64,000 bases of DNA from an uncultured Paracoccaceae bacterium. Its GTDB lineage: Bacteria > Pseudomonadota > Alphaproteobacteria > Rhodobacterales > Rhodobacteraceae. Location: NCBI GenBank assembly GCA_943787785.1, contig CALSNT010000003.1, positions 310,001 through 374,000 of the forward strand. Direction: 5' to 3'. Below are positions 25,902 through 34,913 of the stretch, piece after piece. Both the position numbers and the translations under genes were made by a program. The notes beneath the pieces are model-generated. The model made no database searches. It worked only from the letters and a program-made list of their open reading frames with translations, and was not told the origin of the DNA. Positions within the stretch are counted from its first letter, which is position 1. Each line of letters starts with the position of its first letter.

Positions 25902-26629
25902 AAGTTAGCCTCGGGATAACGTCGTGGTGACAGGCCAGCGTGAAACCAGCACACGAAACTTTCGATAGTGAACACAGGCAGGCCTGTCGCGCGGCGTATA
26001 TCGGCTGCATAGGGGGTCATGTTGGTGCATTCCAATACCAGCGCGCCAAGGTCCGGGTTATCCGCCACGAGTGCCTGCGCAGCCTCGATATTGTCGGCGC
26101 GAGCTGCGGCCACATCCAATTCGATTTCATCTCCAAGAATTACGCGGGTAAACTCGCGTCCGCCCTCCGTCGAACCAATCGGCGTCCCGTCAGGCACGCG
26201 CGCCGCGCTCAGATGGGGTTCGGTCAAGGTCGAGGCCGAAATCGTCAATATCCCGGCGCGCCTACCCGGCGGTAGCAGTGCATTAACTGCGCCCACCTGC
26301 ATCAGCGACGATGTCGCGACCGGTACGCCGACCGCTGCCGCGAGTTGTTCCTGAAATAGTGACAGGAAGCCACAGTTCGTGGTGATCCCGTCGACGCCAT
26401 CGCTCACGAGCCCCTGTGCAGCTTCGATAAATGCGGGGAGAAGCCCCGGCGCGCCTTGCCGCACGACCCGGTCAGGCGATGCGTCACGCACCACGCGGTA
26501 GAGCACCGGAAACGGCCAGGTTCCGGCATGGCCCATGTCGCCGGGAATGCGAGGAAACTGCGCCTCCAGCATCAAAATTCCGACTGACGCGCCATAGATC
26601 GCTTTGCCACCTTTAACCGTGTCGGTCAT
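25898..26629 (-). CDS. Asp/Glu/hydantoin racemase-family protein
   Basis: A 243-residue member of the cofactor-independent Asp/Glu racemase superfamily, which uses a Cys pair to invert an alpha-carbon. The two Cys positions are visible: GVDGITTNCGFLSL (~residue 85) and LGALVLECTNMTPYA (~residue 197). The N-terminal GASVGILMLEAQFPRIPGDMGHA is typical. The substrate may be an amino acid or hydantoin; maleate isomerases share this fold. It is the first gene of the two-gene minus-strand operon with AKR-RidA, divergent from the ThDP enzyme. Confidence 0.85.
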   Translation of the reverse strand: MTDTVKGGKAIYGASVGILMLEAQFPRIPGDMGHAGTWPFPVLYRVVRDASPDRVVRQGAPGLLPAFIEAAQGLVSDGVDGITTNCGFLSLFQEQLAAAVGVPVATSSLMQVGAVNALLPPGRRAGILTISASTLTEPHLSAARVPDGTPIGSTEGGREFTRVILGDEIELDVAAARADNIEAAQALVADNPDLGALVLECTNMTPYAADIRRATGLPVFTIESFVCWFHAGLSPRRYPEANF

Positions 26630-26765
26630 TTGCTTTCCCTTCGGTTCGCACCATAGCGTCCGTTACGCTGGACGAGGCGTCAAGCCACCTTGGTTGATTG
26701 ACACTTTGTCGAGGTCCCGCCAACGTCCCGCGCTAACGCCACTGCGCATTAGGGGTTAAATTCAC

Positions 26766-28460
26766 GTGTCGGGAACCAATCATCTAACTGGGGCGGATGC
26801 CACGGTAAAAATGCTACAGGCTTATGATGTAAAACACATCTTTGGGCTGTGCGGAGATACGACACTGCCGCTCTACGACAGTTTTGCGCGGCTGGATCAC
26901 GACATCACCCATTTTTTGACCCGCGATGAACGCCACGCTGGTTATATGGCCGACGGCTATGCCCGTGTCACGGGCAAGCCCGGCGTTTGCGAGGGGCCAT
27001 CCGGGGGTGGCGCGACCTATATCCTGCCCGCGCTGGTCGAGGCGAACGACAGCTCGGTCCCGATCCTTGCGATCACCACCGATGTAGCGACCACCAGCCG
27101 GGGCAAGTATCCGCTAACGGCGCTGGATCAGGAAGGGTTGTTCAGGCCGGTGACCAAATGGAATACGTCGCTGGACAGCGCCGCACGGTTGCCCGCGAAC
27201 ATTCGGCAAGCGTTCCGCGCGATGACCACGGGCCGGCCCGGTGCTGTTCATCTGGCCCTGCCGTTTGACACCCAGAAGGGCGACGTTTCTGACGCCGAGA
27301 TCTGGGCCGACAAGCGCCATCGCCACTTCCCGGCAGAGCGCGCGGCGCCGGATCGTCAAGCCATTCGCGATGCTGTGGATGTGCTGGAAGGCGCAACCTC
27401 CGCTGTAGCGATCTGTGGTGGGGGCCCGGTTCTGGCCGGGGCAGAAAACGTGCTGCAGAAGCTGGCCGAACTGCTGGATTTGCCAATTGCAACGACTGTG
27501 TCGGGGCAGGGCAGTATTGCCGAAACCGATCCACATGCGATTGGCGTGGTCGGCTCGAACGGGGGCGTTCCTGCAACCCGCGCCGTTATCGATGCTGCAG
27601 ACGTGGTGCTGTTCATCGGCTGCCGCGCCGGGTCTGTGACGACCGAGCGCTGGCGGTCTCCGAAACCGGGCGTCACGATCATCCACATTGACAGCGACCC
27701 GATGGTGATCGGGGCGAATTACAAAACGGATGTCGCAGTTTGCGCCGATGCGCGGTTGGCGCTGGAAGCGATCCTCGAGGAGATAACTGAGCGCAGCGAC
27801 CTGACTAAACAGCACGGAACGGATCGCGCAGCAAAGGCCTGGAAAGCCAAACTGGCGAAGTTCGCGCCGCTTGCAACGGGTTCCGAACGCCCGATCCGAC
27901 CCGAAGCTGTCATGGCCGCGATGATGGATGTGCTGCCCCCCGATGCGGTGATCTGCGCTGATCCTGGCACGCCGTGCCCCTATGTGTCGGCGCATTATCG
28001 ACTGCCGAGCGCGGGGCGGCACTTCATCTCCAACCGTGCACATGGGGCGCTGGGTTTCTCGTTGGCCGCTGCGATGGGCGCACAGGTCGGGAGGCCTAAG
28101 GCGAAGGTGCTGAGCCTGATGGGCGATGGATCATTCGGGTTTTGCTGTGGAGAGCTGGAGACGCTGGTGCGCTACAATATTCCTGTAACGTCAATTGTGT
28201 TTTCGAACGCGGTCTATGGCTGGATCAAGGCGGGGCAGGAGTGGGGCTTTGGCAAGCGCTATTACAACGTCGATTTCAGCCGCACCGATCATGCGGCGGT
28301 GGCACGGGCATTCGGCGTGAAAAGCTGGACGGTCGAGGATCCTGCCCAATTGATCCCGGTGCTGCGAGAGGCGGTCGCCCATGACGGCCCGGCCCTGATC
28401 GACGTGATCAGCCAGCCGTTGCACGAAGCGGCAGCCCCGGTTAGCGAATGGGTGGCGTGA
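26766..28460 (+). CDS. ThDP-dependent enzyme (acetolactate synthase-like)
   Basis: A 564-residue three-domain ThDP enzyme. The catalytic Glu lies in RDERHAGYMADGYARVTGKPG (~54-74). The ThDP-Mg motif starts at MGDGSFGFCCGELETLVRYN and ends at NAVYGWIK. The middle domain has the FAD/ADP-like AVAICGGGPVLAGAENV. It starts with GTG 26766. No regulatory subunit gene is nearby, so true acetolactate synthase is unlikely; a 2-oxo acid decarboxylase, carboligase or sulfoacetaldehyde acetyltransferase relative fits better. Placement upstream of a DadA-like oxidase suggests it processes the 2-oxo acid produced. Confidence 0.85.
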   Translation: MSGTNHLTGADATVKMLQAYDVKHIFGLCGDTTLPLYDSFARLDHDITHFLTRDERHAGYMADGYARVTGKPGVCEGPSGGGATYILPALVEANDSSVPILAITTDVATTSRGKYPLTALDQEGLFRPVTKWNTSLDSAARLPANIRQAFRAMTTGRPGAVHLALPFDTQKGDVSDAEIWADKRHRHFPAERAAPDRQAIRDAVDVLEGATSAVAICGGGPVLAGAENVLQKLAELLDLPIATTVSGQGSIAETDPHAIGVVGSNGGVPATRAVIDAADVVLFIGCRAGSVTTERWRSPKPGVTIIHIDSDPMVIGANYKTDVAVCADARLALEAILEEITERSDLTKQHGTDRAAKAWKAKLAKFAPLATGSERPIRPEAVMAAMMDVLPPDAVICADPGTPCPYVSAHYRLPSAGRHFISNRAHGALGFSLAAAMGAQVGRPKAKVLSLMGDGSFGFCCGELETLVRYNIPVTSIVFSNAVYGWIKAGQEWGFGKRYYNVDFSRTDHAAVARAFGVKSWTVEDPAQLIPVLREAVAHDGPALIDVISQPLHEAAAPVSEWVA

Positions 28461-28470
28461 GCGTGCGACA

Positions 28471-28647
28471 GAACGCAAGCTGGGCGACCGTCTGTCTCGG
28501 GGCTGGCGCAGTAACGGTTCTTTGGGGCAGTTTATGGTTCACCTTTGACTCCAAGCGTCGTTGGGTCAGCGACGTTGCAGAAGCGCCTGCCCGACCGGGC
28601 AGACAGGCGCTCGCCCGGCGCCTTCGGCTTGATTCCGGGCGGGGTCG
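28471..28647 (+). repeat. Dispersed intergenic repeat, copy 1
   Basis: A ~177-bp element filling the gap between the ThDP gene and the DadA-like gene. It aligns in order with the reverse complement of 49240-49470 over most of its length. Shared blocks include GGGCTGGCGC, TTTATGGT, GACGTTGC, AAGCGCCTGCCCG and GCGCTCGCCCGGCGC. A GCGCCTG...CAGGCGC inverted repeat lies inside (28592-28619). Function unknown; REP-like mobile repeat or terminator. Confidence 0.7.
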
Positions 28648-28671
28648 TCAACCCTGTTCAATGGCGCGCCC

Positions 28672-29922
28672 ATGACCAAAACAATCGCCATCATCGGCGC
28701 CGGCATCGTCGGCGTCTCAACCGCGATCTGGTTGCAGCGCGGCGGCCACAAGGTGATCTTGGTCGACCGTGCCGGACCGGGCGAGGGGACGAGTTACGGC
28801 AATGGTGGGGTTCTGGCCTCTTGCGCAGTGGTGCCGGTGACGACACCGGGGCTGATGAAGAAGGCGCCGAAAATGCTGCTGGACAAGAACCAGCCGCTGT
28901 TTCTGCGCTGGTCCTACCTGCCGCGCCTGCTGCCCTGGATGCGAAAATACCTCGCGCACGCCAACGATGCCGACGCCCGCCGGATCGCGGAAGCCCTGAT
29001 GCCGATCATCGGGGACAGTCTGAACGATCATCTTGCTCTGGCAGACGGAACCGGAGCCGAGCATTTCGTCAAGCCTTCCGACTATCTGTTCCTCTATAAC
29101 GACCGGGCGCATTTTGAAGGTGACGCCTTCGTCTGGGATGTGCGCCGCAAGCATGGCTTTGAGTGGGACGCAATCGAGGCAGAAGCGCTCAACGCCTATG
29201 ATCCGGTTTATTCGGATACGTTGGGTTATGCAGTCCGGCTTCGTGGACACGGGCGGATTGCCGATCCGGGGGCCTATGTCAAAGCGCTGGCGACGCATGT
29301 AGTGGCCGAGGGCGGGCAGTTGGTCAAAGCCGACGTTTCGGATGTGATCCGCGAGAACGGGGCCGTCACCGGCCTGCGTGCGGGTGGTGAAACCATCCCC
29401 TGCGATGCTTGCGTTGTCGCCACCGGCGTCTGGTCAAAGGGACTGACGGCGAAACTGGGTGTCTCGGTCCCGATGGAATCCGAACGCGGCTATCATCTGG
29501 AACTGATCGAACCTTCGGTGATGCCGAAATCCCCCGCCATGGTCGCCTCAGGCAAGTTCGTCGCCACCCCGATGGAGGGCCGCTTGCGCCTTGCCGGGGT
29601 CGTTGAATTCGGCGGGCTGGACGCGCCAGCCTCGACCGCGCCGATGGAGCTATTGAAACGCAATGCCGCCTCCGCGTTTCCGGGCCTCACGTGGAAAGAC
29701 ACTACCGAATGGATGGGCCACCGTCCGGCGCCGACCGACTCGATCCCGATTATTGGCGAGGTGCCGGGGGCCAAAGGCGCTTTCCTTGGTTTCGGTCACC
29801 ACCACATCGGCCTGACCGGAGGGCCCAAAACTGGTCGCCTGTTGGCGCAAATGATCGCGGGGCGGCAACCAAATGTTGACGTGGGGGTCTATTCGCCTGC
29901 ACGTTTCACGAAGGCCGGGTAA
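28672..29922 (+). CDS. FAD-dependent D-amino acid dehydrogenase-like oxidoreductase
   Basis: A 416-residue DadA-like flavoprotein that oxidatively deaminates an amine or D-amino acid. The FAD site is IAIIGAGIVGVSTAIWLQRGG followed by VILVDR at residues 4-32; SYGNGGVLA is the DadA-type second motif. The C-terminal GHHHIGLTGGPKTGRLLAQMI closes the FAD domain. The immediately downstream TRAP transporter would deliver the substrate. A glycine-type or hydroxyproline dehydrogenase is an alternative. Confidence 0.87.
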   Translation: MTKTIAIIGAGIVGVSTAIWLQRGGHKVILVDRAGPGEGTSYGNGGVLASCAVVPVTTPGLMKKAPKMLLDKNQPLFLRWSYLPRLLPWMRKYLAHANDADARRIAEALMPIIGDSLNDHLALADGTGAEHFVKPSDYLFLYNDRAHFEGDAFVWDVRRKHGFEWDAIEAEALNAYDPVYSDTLGYAVRLRGHGRIADPGAYVKALATHVVAEGGQLVKADVSDVIRENGAVTGLRAGGETIPCDACVVATGVWSKGLTAKLGVSVPMESERGYHLELIEPSVMPKSPAMVASGKFVATPMEGRLRLAGVVEFGGLDAPASTAPMELLKRNAASAFPGLTWKDTTEWMGHRPAPTDSIPIIGEVPGAKGAFLGFGHHHIGLTGGPKTGRLLAQMIAGRQPNVDVGVYSPARFTKAG

Positions 29923-29972
29923 TAAAATCAAAAACAGGCACCACCGACGACCAACCAACTTGGAGAGTTACG

Positions 29973-30962
29973 ATGAAAAAGCTGACCACGCTAATGGCCG
30001 CGACGGCCTTGACTGCAACTGCCGCGCTGCCTGCGCTAGCTGCCAGCCATTCGGAAAAATGGGACATGCCGATGGCCTATTCGGCGTCAAACTTCCATTC
30101 GGACGTTGGCGCACAATTCGCAAAATGCGTGACTACGGGCACCGGTGGCGCGATTGAAATCACGACGCATCCGTCCGGCTCTTTGTTCGCAGGCGCTGAC
30201 ATCAAGCGCGCGATCCAGACCGGTCAGGTTCCGATTGGCGAACGCCTGTTGTCGGGCCACCAGAATGAAAACGCGCTGTTTGGGTTCGACTCGATCCCGT
30301 TCCTTGCGACTTCATTCGATGATTCCGACAAATTGTGGAAGGCCGCCAAGCCGAGCATCGAGAAACTGCTGGCGGACCAGAATCTGACGCTGCTTTATGC
30401 CGTGGCCTGGCCGCCGCAGGGCCTGTACTTCAAAGACGAAGTGAATTCGGTCGCCGACATGGAAGGCGTCAAGTTCCGCAGCTACAACAACGCCACGGCC
30501 CGTCTGGCCGAGCTGACCGGCATGCTGCCGGTGACCATCGAAGCGGCTGAAATCAGCCAGGCTTTCGCGACCGGCGTCGCGGACTCGATGGTATCGTCCG
30601 GCGCGACCGGGTATGACCGTAAGGTCTGGGAAAGTCTTAACTATTTCTACGAGGTCGATGCCTGGCTGCCGCGCAACTATGTCATGGTGAACTCGGACAC
30701 ATGGGCCGCCACCGACGAGGCGAACCAGAACATCATCCGGGGCTGCGCTGATCTGGCTGAATACACCGGTAGCTGGCGTTCCAAGGAATATACCGGCTTT
30801 ACCCTGGCCGGTTTGCGCGCGGGTGGGATGACAGTTGGTCCGGCAAGCGATGAACTGGTCGGAGAGCTGAAGGCCATCGGTGAGACGATGACCAGTGAGT
30901 GGCTGGAAGCTGCCGGAGACGAGGGCAAAGCCATCATCGACGCCTTCAAGGGTATGCAGTGA
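29973..30962 (+). CDS. TRAP transporter substrate-binding protein (DctP)
   Basis: A 329-residue periplasmic binding protein with a signal peptide (residues 1-~24, cleavage after ALPALAAS-type site) and a mature DctP fold. TGQVPIGERLLSGHQNENALFG, VKFRSYNNATARLAELTGM (with the ligand-carboxylate Arg) and LPRNYVMVNSDTW are consistent with the family. GGAG lies upstream of ATG 29973. It follows the DadA-like gene by 50 nt. The ligand is unknown, but gene order suggests an amino- or oxo-acid. Confidence 0.9.
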   Translation: MKKLTTLMAATALTATAALPALAASHSEKWDMPMAYSASNFHSDVGAQFAKCVTTGTGGAIEITTHPSGSLFAGADIKRAIQTGQVPIGERLLSGHQNENALFGFDSIPFLATSFDDSDKLWKAAKPSIEKLLADQNLTLLYAVAWPPQGLYFKDEVNSVADMEGVKFRSYNNATARLAELTGMLPVTIEAAEISQAFATGVADSMVSSGATGYDRKVWESLNYFYEVDAWLPRNYVMVNSDTWAATDEANQNIIRGCADLAEYTGSWRSKEYTGFTLAGLRAGGMTVGPASDELVGELKAIGETMTSEWLEAAGDEGKAIIDAFKGMQ

Positions 30963-30985
30963 TCTGAGCCACTCGGATTGATACC

Positions 30986-31012
30986 ACGGGCGGCATTCGT
31001 GCCGCCCGTTTC
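30986..31012 (+). terminator. UUCG-capped hairpin between dctP and dctQ
   Basis: ACGGGCGGCA-TTCG-TGCCGCCCGT is a perfect 10-bp stem with the extra-stable UUCG tetraloop, followed by TTT. It starts 23 nt after the dctP stop and lies before the dctQM genes of the same operon. It should terminate or protect most dctP messages, allowing more binding protein than permease. Confidence 0.8.
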
Positions 31013-31048
31013 CAATAAAGACCGGCAAATGCCGGGCAGGGGGACATC

Positions 31049-31582
31049 ATGGGATTTGGCCACTCCATTCGGCGCGGGCTGGACGGGTTGTATCTGGTAA
31101 GCGGCATCCTTGCCTCGCTGTGTCTGATCGCCATCCTGACGCTTATTGTCGTGCAGATGCTGGCCCGCTGGACCGGGGAAGTCTTCCCCGGCGCGCCTGA
31201 ATACGCAGGCTACGCAATGGCCGCCGCCAGCTTCCTCGCCTTCGCCAATGCTCTGAACCGGGGTAGTCACATCCGGGTCTCGATCGTGCTGAACGCTGTT
31301 GGCCCGCGCACGCGCCGGATCATCAACATCTGGTGTTTCGCAATCGGGGCCGCAGTGGCGTGGTATTTTGTCTGGTTCGCCCGCAAATTTGTCTGGTTTT
31401 CCTATAAATTCAAGGACATCAGCCAGGGGCAGGACAAGACTGAGCTGTGGATTCCCCAGTCGATCATGCTGATCGGCGCGGTAATTCTTGCCATCGCGCT
31501 GACTGACCACCTGCTGCATCTGATTCTTTCCGGCGATCACCGGATCAAGCGCGATCTGGTCGACCAGAGCCACGGGGAGTAG
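31049..31582 (+). CDS. TRAP transporter small permease (DctQ)
   Basis: A 177-residue membrane protein with four hydrophobic helices (about residues 13-40, 52-68, 89-110 and 135-160). EYAGYAMAAASFLAFANALNRGSHIRVSIVLN is the typical DctQ middle part. It precedes the large permease by 4 nt. Together with DctM it would form the membrane part of a Na+-coupled importer. Confidence 0.88.
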   Translation: MGFGHSIRRGLDGLYLVSGILASLCLIAILTLIVVQMLARWTGEVFPGAPEYAGYAMAAASFLAFANALNRGSHIRVSIVLNAVGPRTRRIINIWCFAIGAAVAWYFVWFARKFVWFSYKFKDISQGQDKTELWIPQSIMLIGAVILAIALTDHLLHLILSGDHRIKRDLVDQSHGE

Positions 31583-31586
31583 CGCC

Positions 31587-32901
31587 ATGGAAAACCTCCC
31601 CGTCATCTTCCTGTTTCTGTTTGTGCTGTTCCTGCTGCTTGGCAGCGGTGTCTGGGTCGGGCTGGCGCTGATGGGCGTCGCCTGGGTGGGCATGGAGCTA
31701 TTTACCACGCGTCCAGTTGGCGACGTGATGCTGACGACAGTCTGGCGCGCCTCTTCGTCCTGGACCCTGACTGCCCTGCCGATGTTCATCTGGATGGGCG
31801 AAATCCTGTATCGAACCCGATTATCCGAGGACATGTTCAAGGGGCTTGCCCCCTGGATGGCAAAGCTGCCGGGCGGTTTGGTACATACGAATATCGTCGG
31901 CTGCACTGTGTTTGCGGCAGTATCCGGGTCGAGTGCGGCCACGCTCACGACAGTCGGCAAGATGTCGATCCCCGAGCTGCGCCGCCGCGAATATCCCGAA
32001 CGCATGATCATCGGCACGCTCGCCGGGGCGGCGACGCTTGGTTTGATGATCCCGCCGTCGTCTGACGCTGATCGTCTATGGCGTGACGATCAACGAAAGC
32101 ATCTCGAAACTGTTCTTTGCAGGCATCCTGCCGGGCATCGTGCTGGCGGGAATGTTTATGGCCTATGTCGCGGTGATGAGCCGGTTTTCGAAGAGCTGGA
32201 ACCCGGCGGAAGAACCGAGAATGACCTTTGGCGAGAGGGTCGCGAACTCGCGTTTCCTGATCCCGGTTCTGTGCCTGATCGCGGTTGTGATCGGGTCGAT
32301 GTACCTCGGCTATGCCACCGCGACCGAGGCGGCGGCCTTCGGTGTCATCGGCGCGCTGGTGCTGGCGGCAACGCAAGGCTCGCTTAACTGGCGGACCTTT
32401 ACGGAAAGCCTAATGGGCGCAACGCGGACCTCCGCGATGATCGCGCTGATTTTGGCGGGGGCGGCGTTCCTGAGCCTTGCCATGGGCTTCACAGGTTTGC
32501 CGCGCGGGTTGGCCGACCTGATCGCGCAGATGGAGCTGACGCGGTTCGAGCTGCTGATGGTGCTGCTGGTGTTCTATATCATTCTGGGCATGTTTCTGGA
32601 CGGGATTTCCTCGGTCGTTCTGACCATGGCGGTGGTCGAGCCTATGGTGCGCGAGGCGGGGATCGACCTGATCTGGTTCGGGATTTTCATCGTCGTTGTA
32701 GTCGAGATGGCGCAGATCACCCCACCGATCGGGTTCAACCTGTTCGTGCTGCAGGGGATGACCGATCATGAGATGGGCTTTATCGCCCGCGCGGCGTTTC
32801 CGATGTTCCTGATCATGGTCGTGATGGTCTTCGTGCTGATCTGGTTCCCGGAGATCGCGACATGGTTGCCCGACAACATCAGGAAGGGACCGGGAGGGTA
32901 A
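31587..32901 (+). pseudogene. TRAP transporter large permease (DctM), frameshifted
   Basis: Encodes the 12-helix DctM subunit, but the reading frame breaks. Frame 1 runs from ATG 31587 through FAAVSGSSAATLTTVGKM and LGLMIPPS (residue 158) and then goes off family. The correct continuation LTLIVYGVTINESISKLFFAGILPG begins at 32062 in the +1 frame and runs to 32901. Removing the T at 32061 restores PPSLTLIVYGV and one ORF of about 437 residues, the normal DctM length. Either the transporter is broken or this is a sequencing/assembly indel; the rest of both halves is intact (ITPPIGFNLFVLQG). Confidence 0.88.
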
Positions 32902-33280
32902 GCGATTGCTGCGTAAGATCTGGCCCGTAGTTGTCCGATGAGACCGAAGCCCAGCCAATGCGGCTGGGACGGACGCGCAATTGGTCCGCAGTGGCGGGCG
33001 CCACGCAGCCATAATTGCATCGAGATTGCGGGGCCGCACATATTGGAATCGCTCCGATGCAGATCTCCCCGGGTTATTTTTGGCGAGAAGACGGGCCATA
33101 TCAGAGGCCGTGTGGGAGGTAGTTTTTCCTGCCGTGGCCTTGTGAAATTCGCGCGGCATGCTGTGGACGAGCTGGTTGGTATTCGGCACTCAATGGCGTC
33201 GCCGCGACGTGAAAGCCGCGCGTCTTGACTGCGTTTGGAAAACGGTCATTTGCTGACCCGACTGTTCGGAGTCGCTGCGG
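32902..33280. other. Intergenic stretch between dctM and the BASS carrier
   Basis: 379 bp without a supported gene. It holds a hairpin CCCAGCC-AATGC-GGCTGGG (32950-32968) without a T-run, possibly the end of the TRAP operon. At 33064-33092 there is a CCCGGGTTATTTTTGGCGAGAAGA element that resembles the gene-end motif seen elsewhere. Short frames here have no recognised product. Confidence 0.5.
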
Positions 33281-34186
33281 TTGATTGTGCGGCATGGCCG
33301 CCTGGTAATGGTGCTGGGTCTGGTCACCGGGGTAGCGTTCCCCGCCCTTTCGGCGGGGCTGCGGCCATGGCTGCCGCATTTCGTCGCACTGATGTTGTTT
33401 CTCACAGCGTTCAGGATCGGGCCGAGGGCGGCGCTTGGTACGGCCAGTGACATCAGGGGGTCCGTCGGTCTGGCCTTGATATTCCAGGTCGTGATGCCAC
33501 TTGCCGGTCTGGCTGTGTTTACGGCACTGGGGATCGAACTGACCCCGCTGGCGCTGGTTTTGATGCTGGTTCTGGCGTCGGCCACAGTGACCGGAGCGCC
33601 GAACTTCACAATGATGCTGGGACATGATCCGGCCCCCGCACTGCGCATGCTGATGGTAGGCACGGCGCTACTGCCGTTGACCGTGTTGCCGGTTCTTTGG
33701 GCGATGCCCCAATTGAGTGGCACGGCGGAAGTTTTGGGGGCCGCGTCAAAGCTGTTGGCCTTGATCGGCGCCTCGGTTGCGTTGGCGTTTGTTTTGCGCG
33801 TGACCCTGCGCCCAGAGCTTTCTGCCGATGATCGTACTGTGCTGGACGTCGGGACGACAATCTGGCTGGCGGTTATCGGAATTGCGCTGATGGCAGCCCT
33901 TGGCCCGGCGCTCAGAACGGACCCGGCCAGCGTCGTGCTGTGGATGCTGGCGGCCTTCGGCGCCAACTACGGCCTCCAGGTTTCGACCCGCCTTGGGCTT
34001 TTGGCGTGGGGCAAACGGGCCATTGCCACACCTATGGCCATCGTGGCCGGAAACCGCAATCTGGCGCTGTTTCTGGTTGCGCTGCCAGCGGCGGTGACCG
34101 ACCCTATCCTTCTGTTCATCGGTTGCTACCAAGTGCCGATGTACCTCACTCCGATCCTGCTGGCGAAATTTCATGCAGAGTCTTGA
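33281..34186 (+). CDS. BASS-type (bile acid:Na+ symporter fold) carrier
   Basis: A ~301-residue membrane protein with about ten hydrophobic helices. The late loop AIVAGNRNLALFLVALP resembles the GNRN-type crossover of BASS/ACR3 carriers. No ATG begins the frame: TTG 33281, GTG 33287 and ATG 33308 are all possible, and a TGA blocks the frame at 33254. It overlaps pxpB by 14 nt, so it belongs to the 5-oxoprolinase operon and is a candidate importer of 5-oxoproline or a related carboxylate (inference). Confidence 0.72.
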   Translation: MIVRHGRLVMVLGLVTGVAFPALSAGLRPWLPHFVALMLFLTAFRIGPRAALGTASDIRGSVGLALIFQVVMPLAGLAVFTALGIELTPLALVLMLVLASATVTGAPNFTMMLGHDPAPALRMLMVGTALLPLTVLPVLWAMPQLSGTAEVLGAASKLLALIGASVALAFVLRVTLRPELSADDRTVLDVGTTIWLAVIGIALMAALGPALRTDPASVVLWMLAAFGANYGLQVSTRLGLLAWGKRAIATPMAIVAGNRNLALFLVALPAAVTDPILLFIGCYQVPMYLTPILLAKFHAES

Positions 34187-34913
34187 CTACCCCTGCGTCC
34201 GCCCCCTCGGCCTGACCGGCTTGCTCGTCACCTTTGCAGGCAAAATGGACGAGTCTGCGAATCGCGCAGCCCTCGCTTTTCGCGCTGCAGTGGATGCAAA
34301 TGGCTGGGTCGAGGTGGTCGAGACATCGACCTCGCTGACCTCGGCTTTCATTCGAATTGATCCGCTTGTTGGCGACCCAGACGCCGTAACCGAACGTTTG
34401 GAATCCTTGCTCGCAACGCGCGACTGGCTTGCCGCAGACCTGCCGTTGGGGCGGCGATTGTGGCACATTCCGGTGGTGCTGGACGGTGATGGCGCGCCGC
34501 AGCTGGAGGAGGCGGCCAAGGCCGCTGGAGTGACACCGGATCAGGCGCGTGAAGAAATCTCCGCCGCTCGCATTCGCGTCCTGACCATCGGCTTCGCGCC
34601 GGGGCAGCCCTACATGGGGGAACTGCCCGAGCACTGGAACATCCCACGCCAGACCAAATTGAACCCCCGCGTTCCCGGTGGTGCATTGGTGGTGGCGATC
34701 CGCCAACTCATTATCTTTTCGGGACCGACTCCCACCGGCTGGCGGCATATCGGGCAGACCGCATTCCGCTGTTTCCGCCCCGAAAGCGACGACCCAACAC
34801 CGCTGGCCATCGGGGACGAGGTTACCTTCCGCCGCGTTTCGCCCAGCGAATTGGACCAAATCGCCGCCGACGACCCCGAAGGTGGCGGTGCGAGTGTCGA
34901 GGCACTGACATGA
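34173..34913 (+). CDS. pxpB: 5-oxoprolinase subunit PxpB
   Basis: A 246-residue subunit of the ATP-dependent 5-oxoprolinase PxpABC, which opens 5-oxoproline to glutamate. The conserved region IGFAPGQPYMGELPEHWNIPRQ (~143-164) and VPGGALVVAIRQLIIFSGPTPTGW (~168-191) match KipI/allophanate hydrolase subunit 1. It overlaps the BASS carrier by 14 nt and pxpC by 4 nt. Confidence 0.92.
   Translation: MQSLDYPCVRPLGLTGLLVTFAGKMDESANRAALAFRAAVDANGWVEVVETSTSLTSAFIRIDPLVGDPDAVTERLESLLATRDWLAADLPLGRRLWHIPVVLDGDGAPQLEEAAKAAGVTPDQAREEISAARIRVLTIGFAPGQPYMGELPEHWNIPRQTKLNPRVPGGALVVAIRQLIIFSGPTPTGWRHIGQTAFRCFRPESDDPTPLAIGDEVTFRRVSPSELDQIAADDPEGGGASVEALT

Noticed and set aside
28448-28675. 75-residue frame between the ThDP gene and the DadA-like gene
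   Set aside because: It overlaps the end of the ThDP gene and coincides with repeat copy 1; no ribosome site and no domain.
30677-32017. 446-residue minus-strand open frame opposite the dctP/dctQ/dctM genes
   Set aside because: It lies antisense to three well-supported TRAP genes, has low-complexity composition and no recognisable domain; typical of GC-rich shadow frames.
33235-33450. Possible frameshifted N-terminus (LLTRLFGV) of the BASS carrier
   Set aside because: The alternative frame gives a plausible start but I could not support it from family knowledge; in-frame TTG/GTG/ATG starts suffice.
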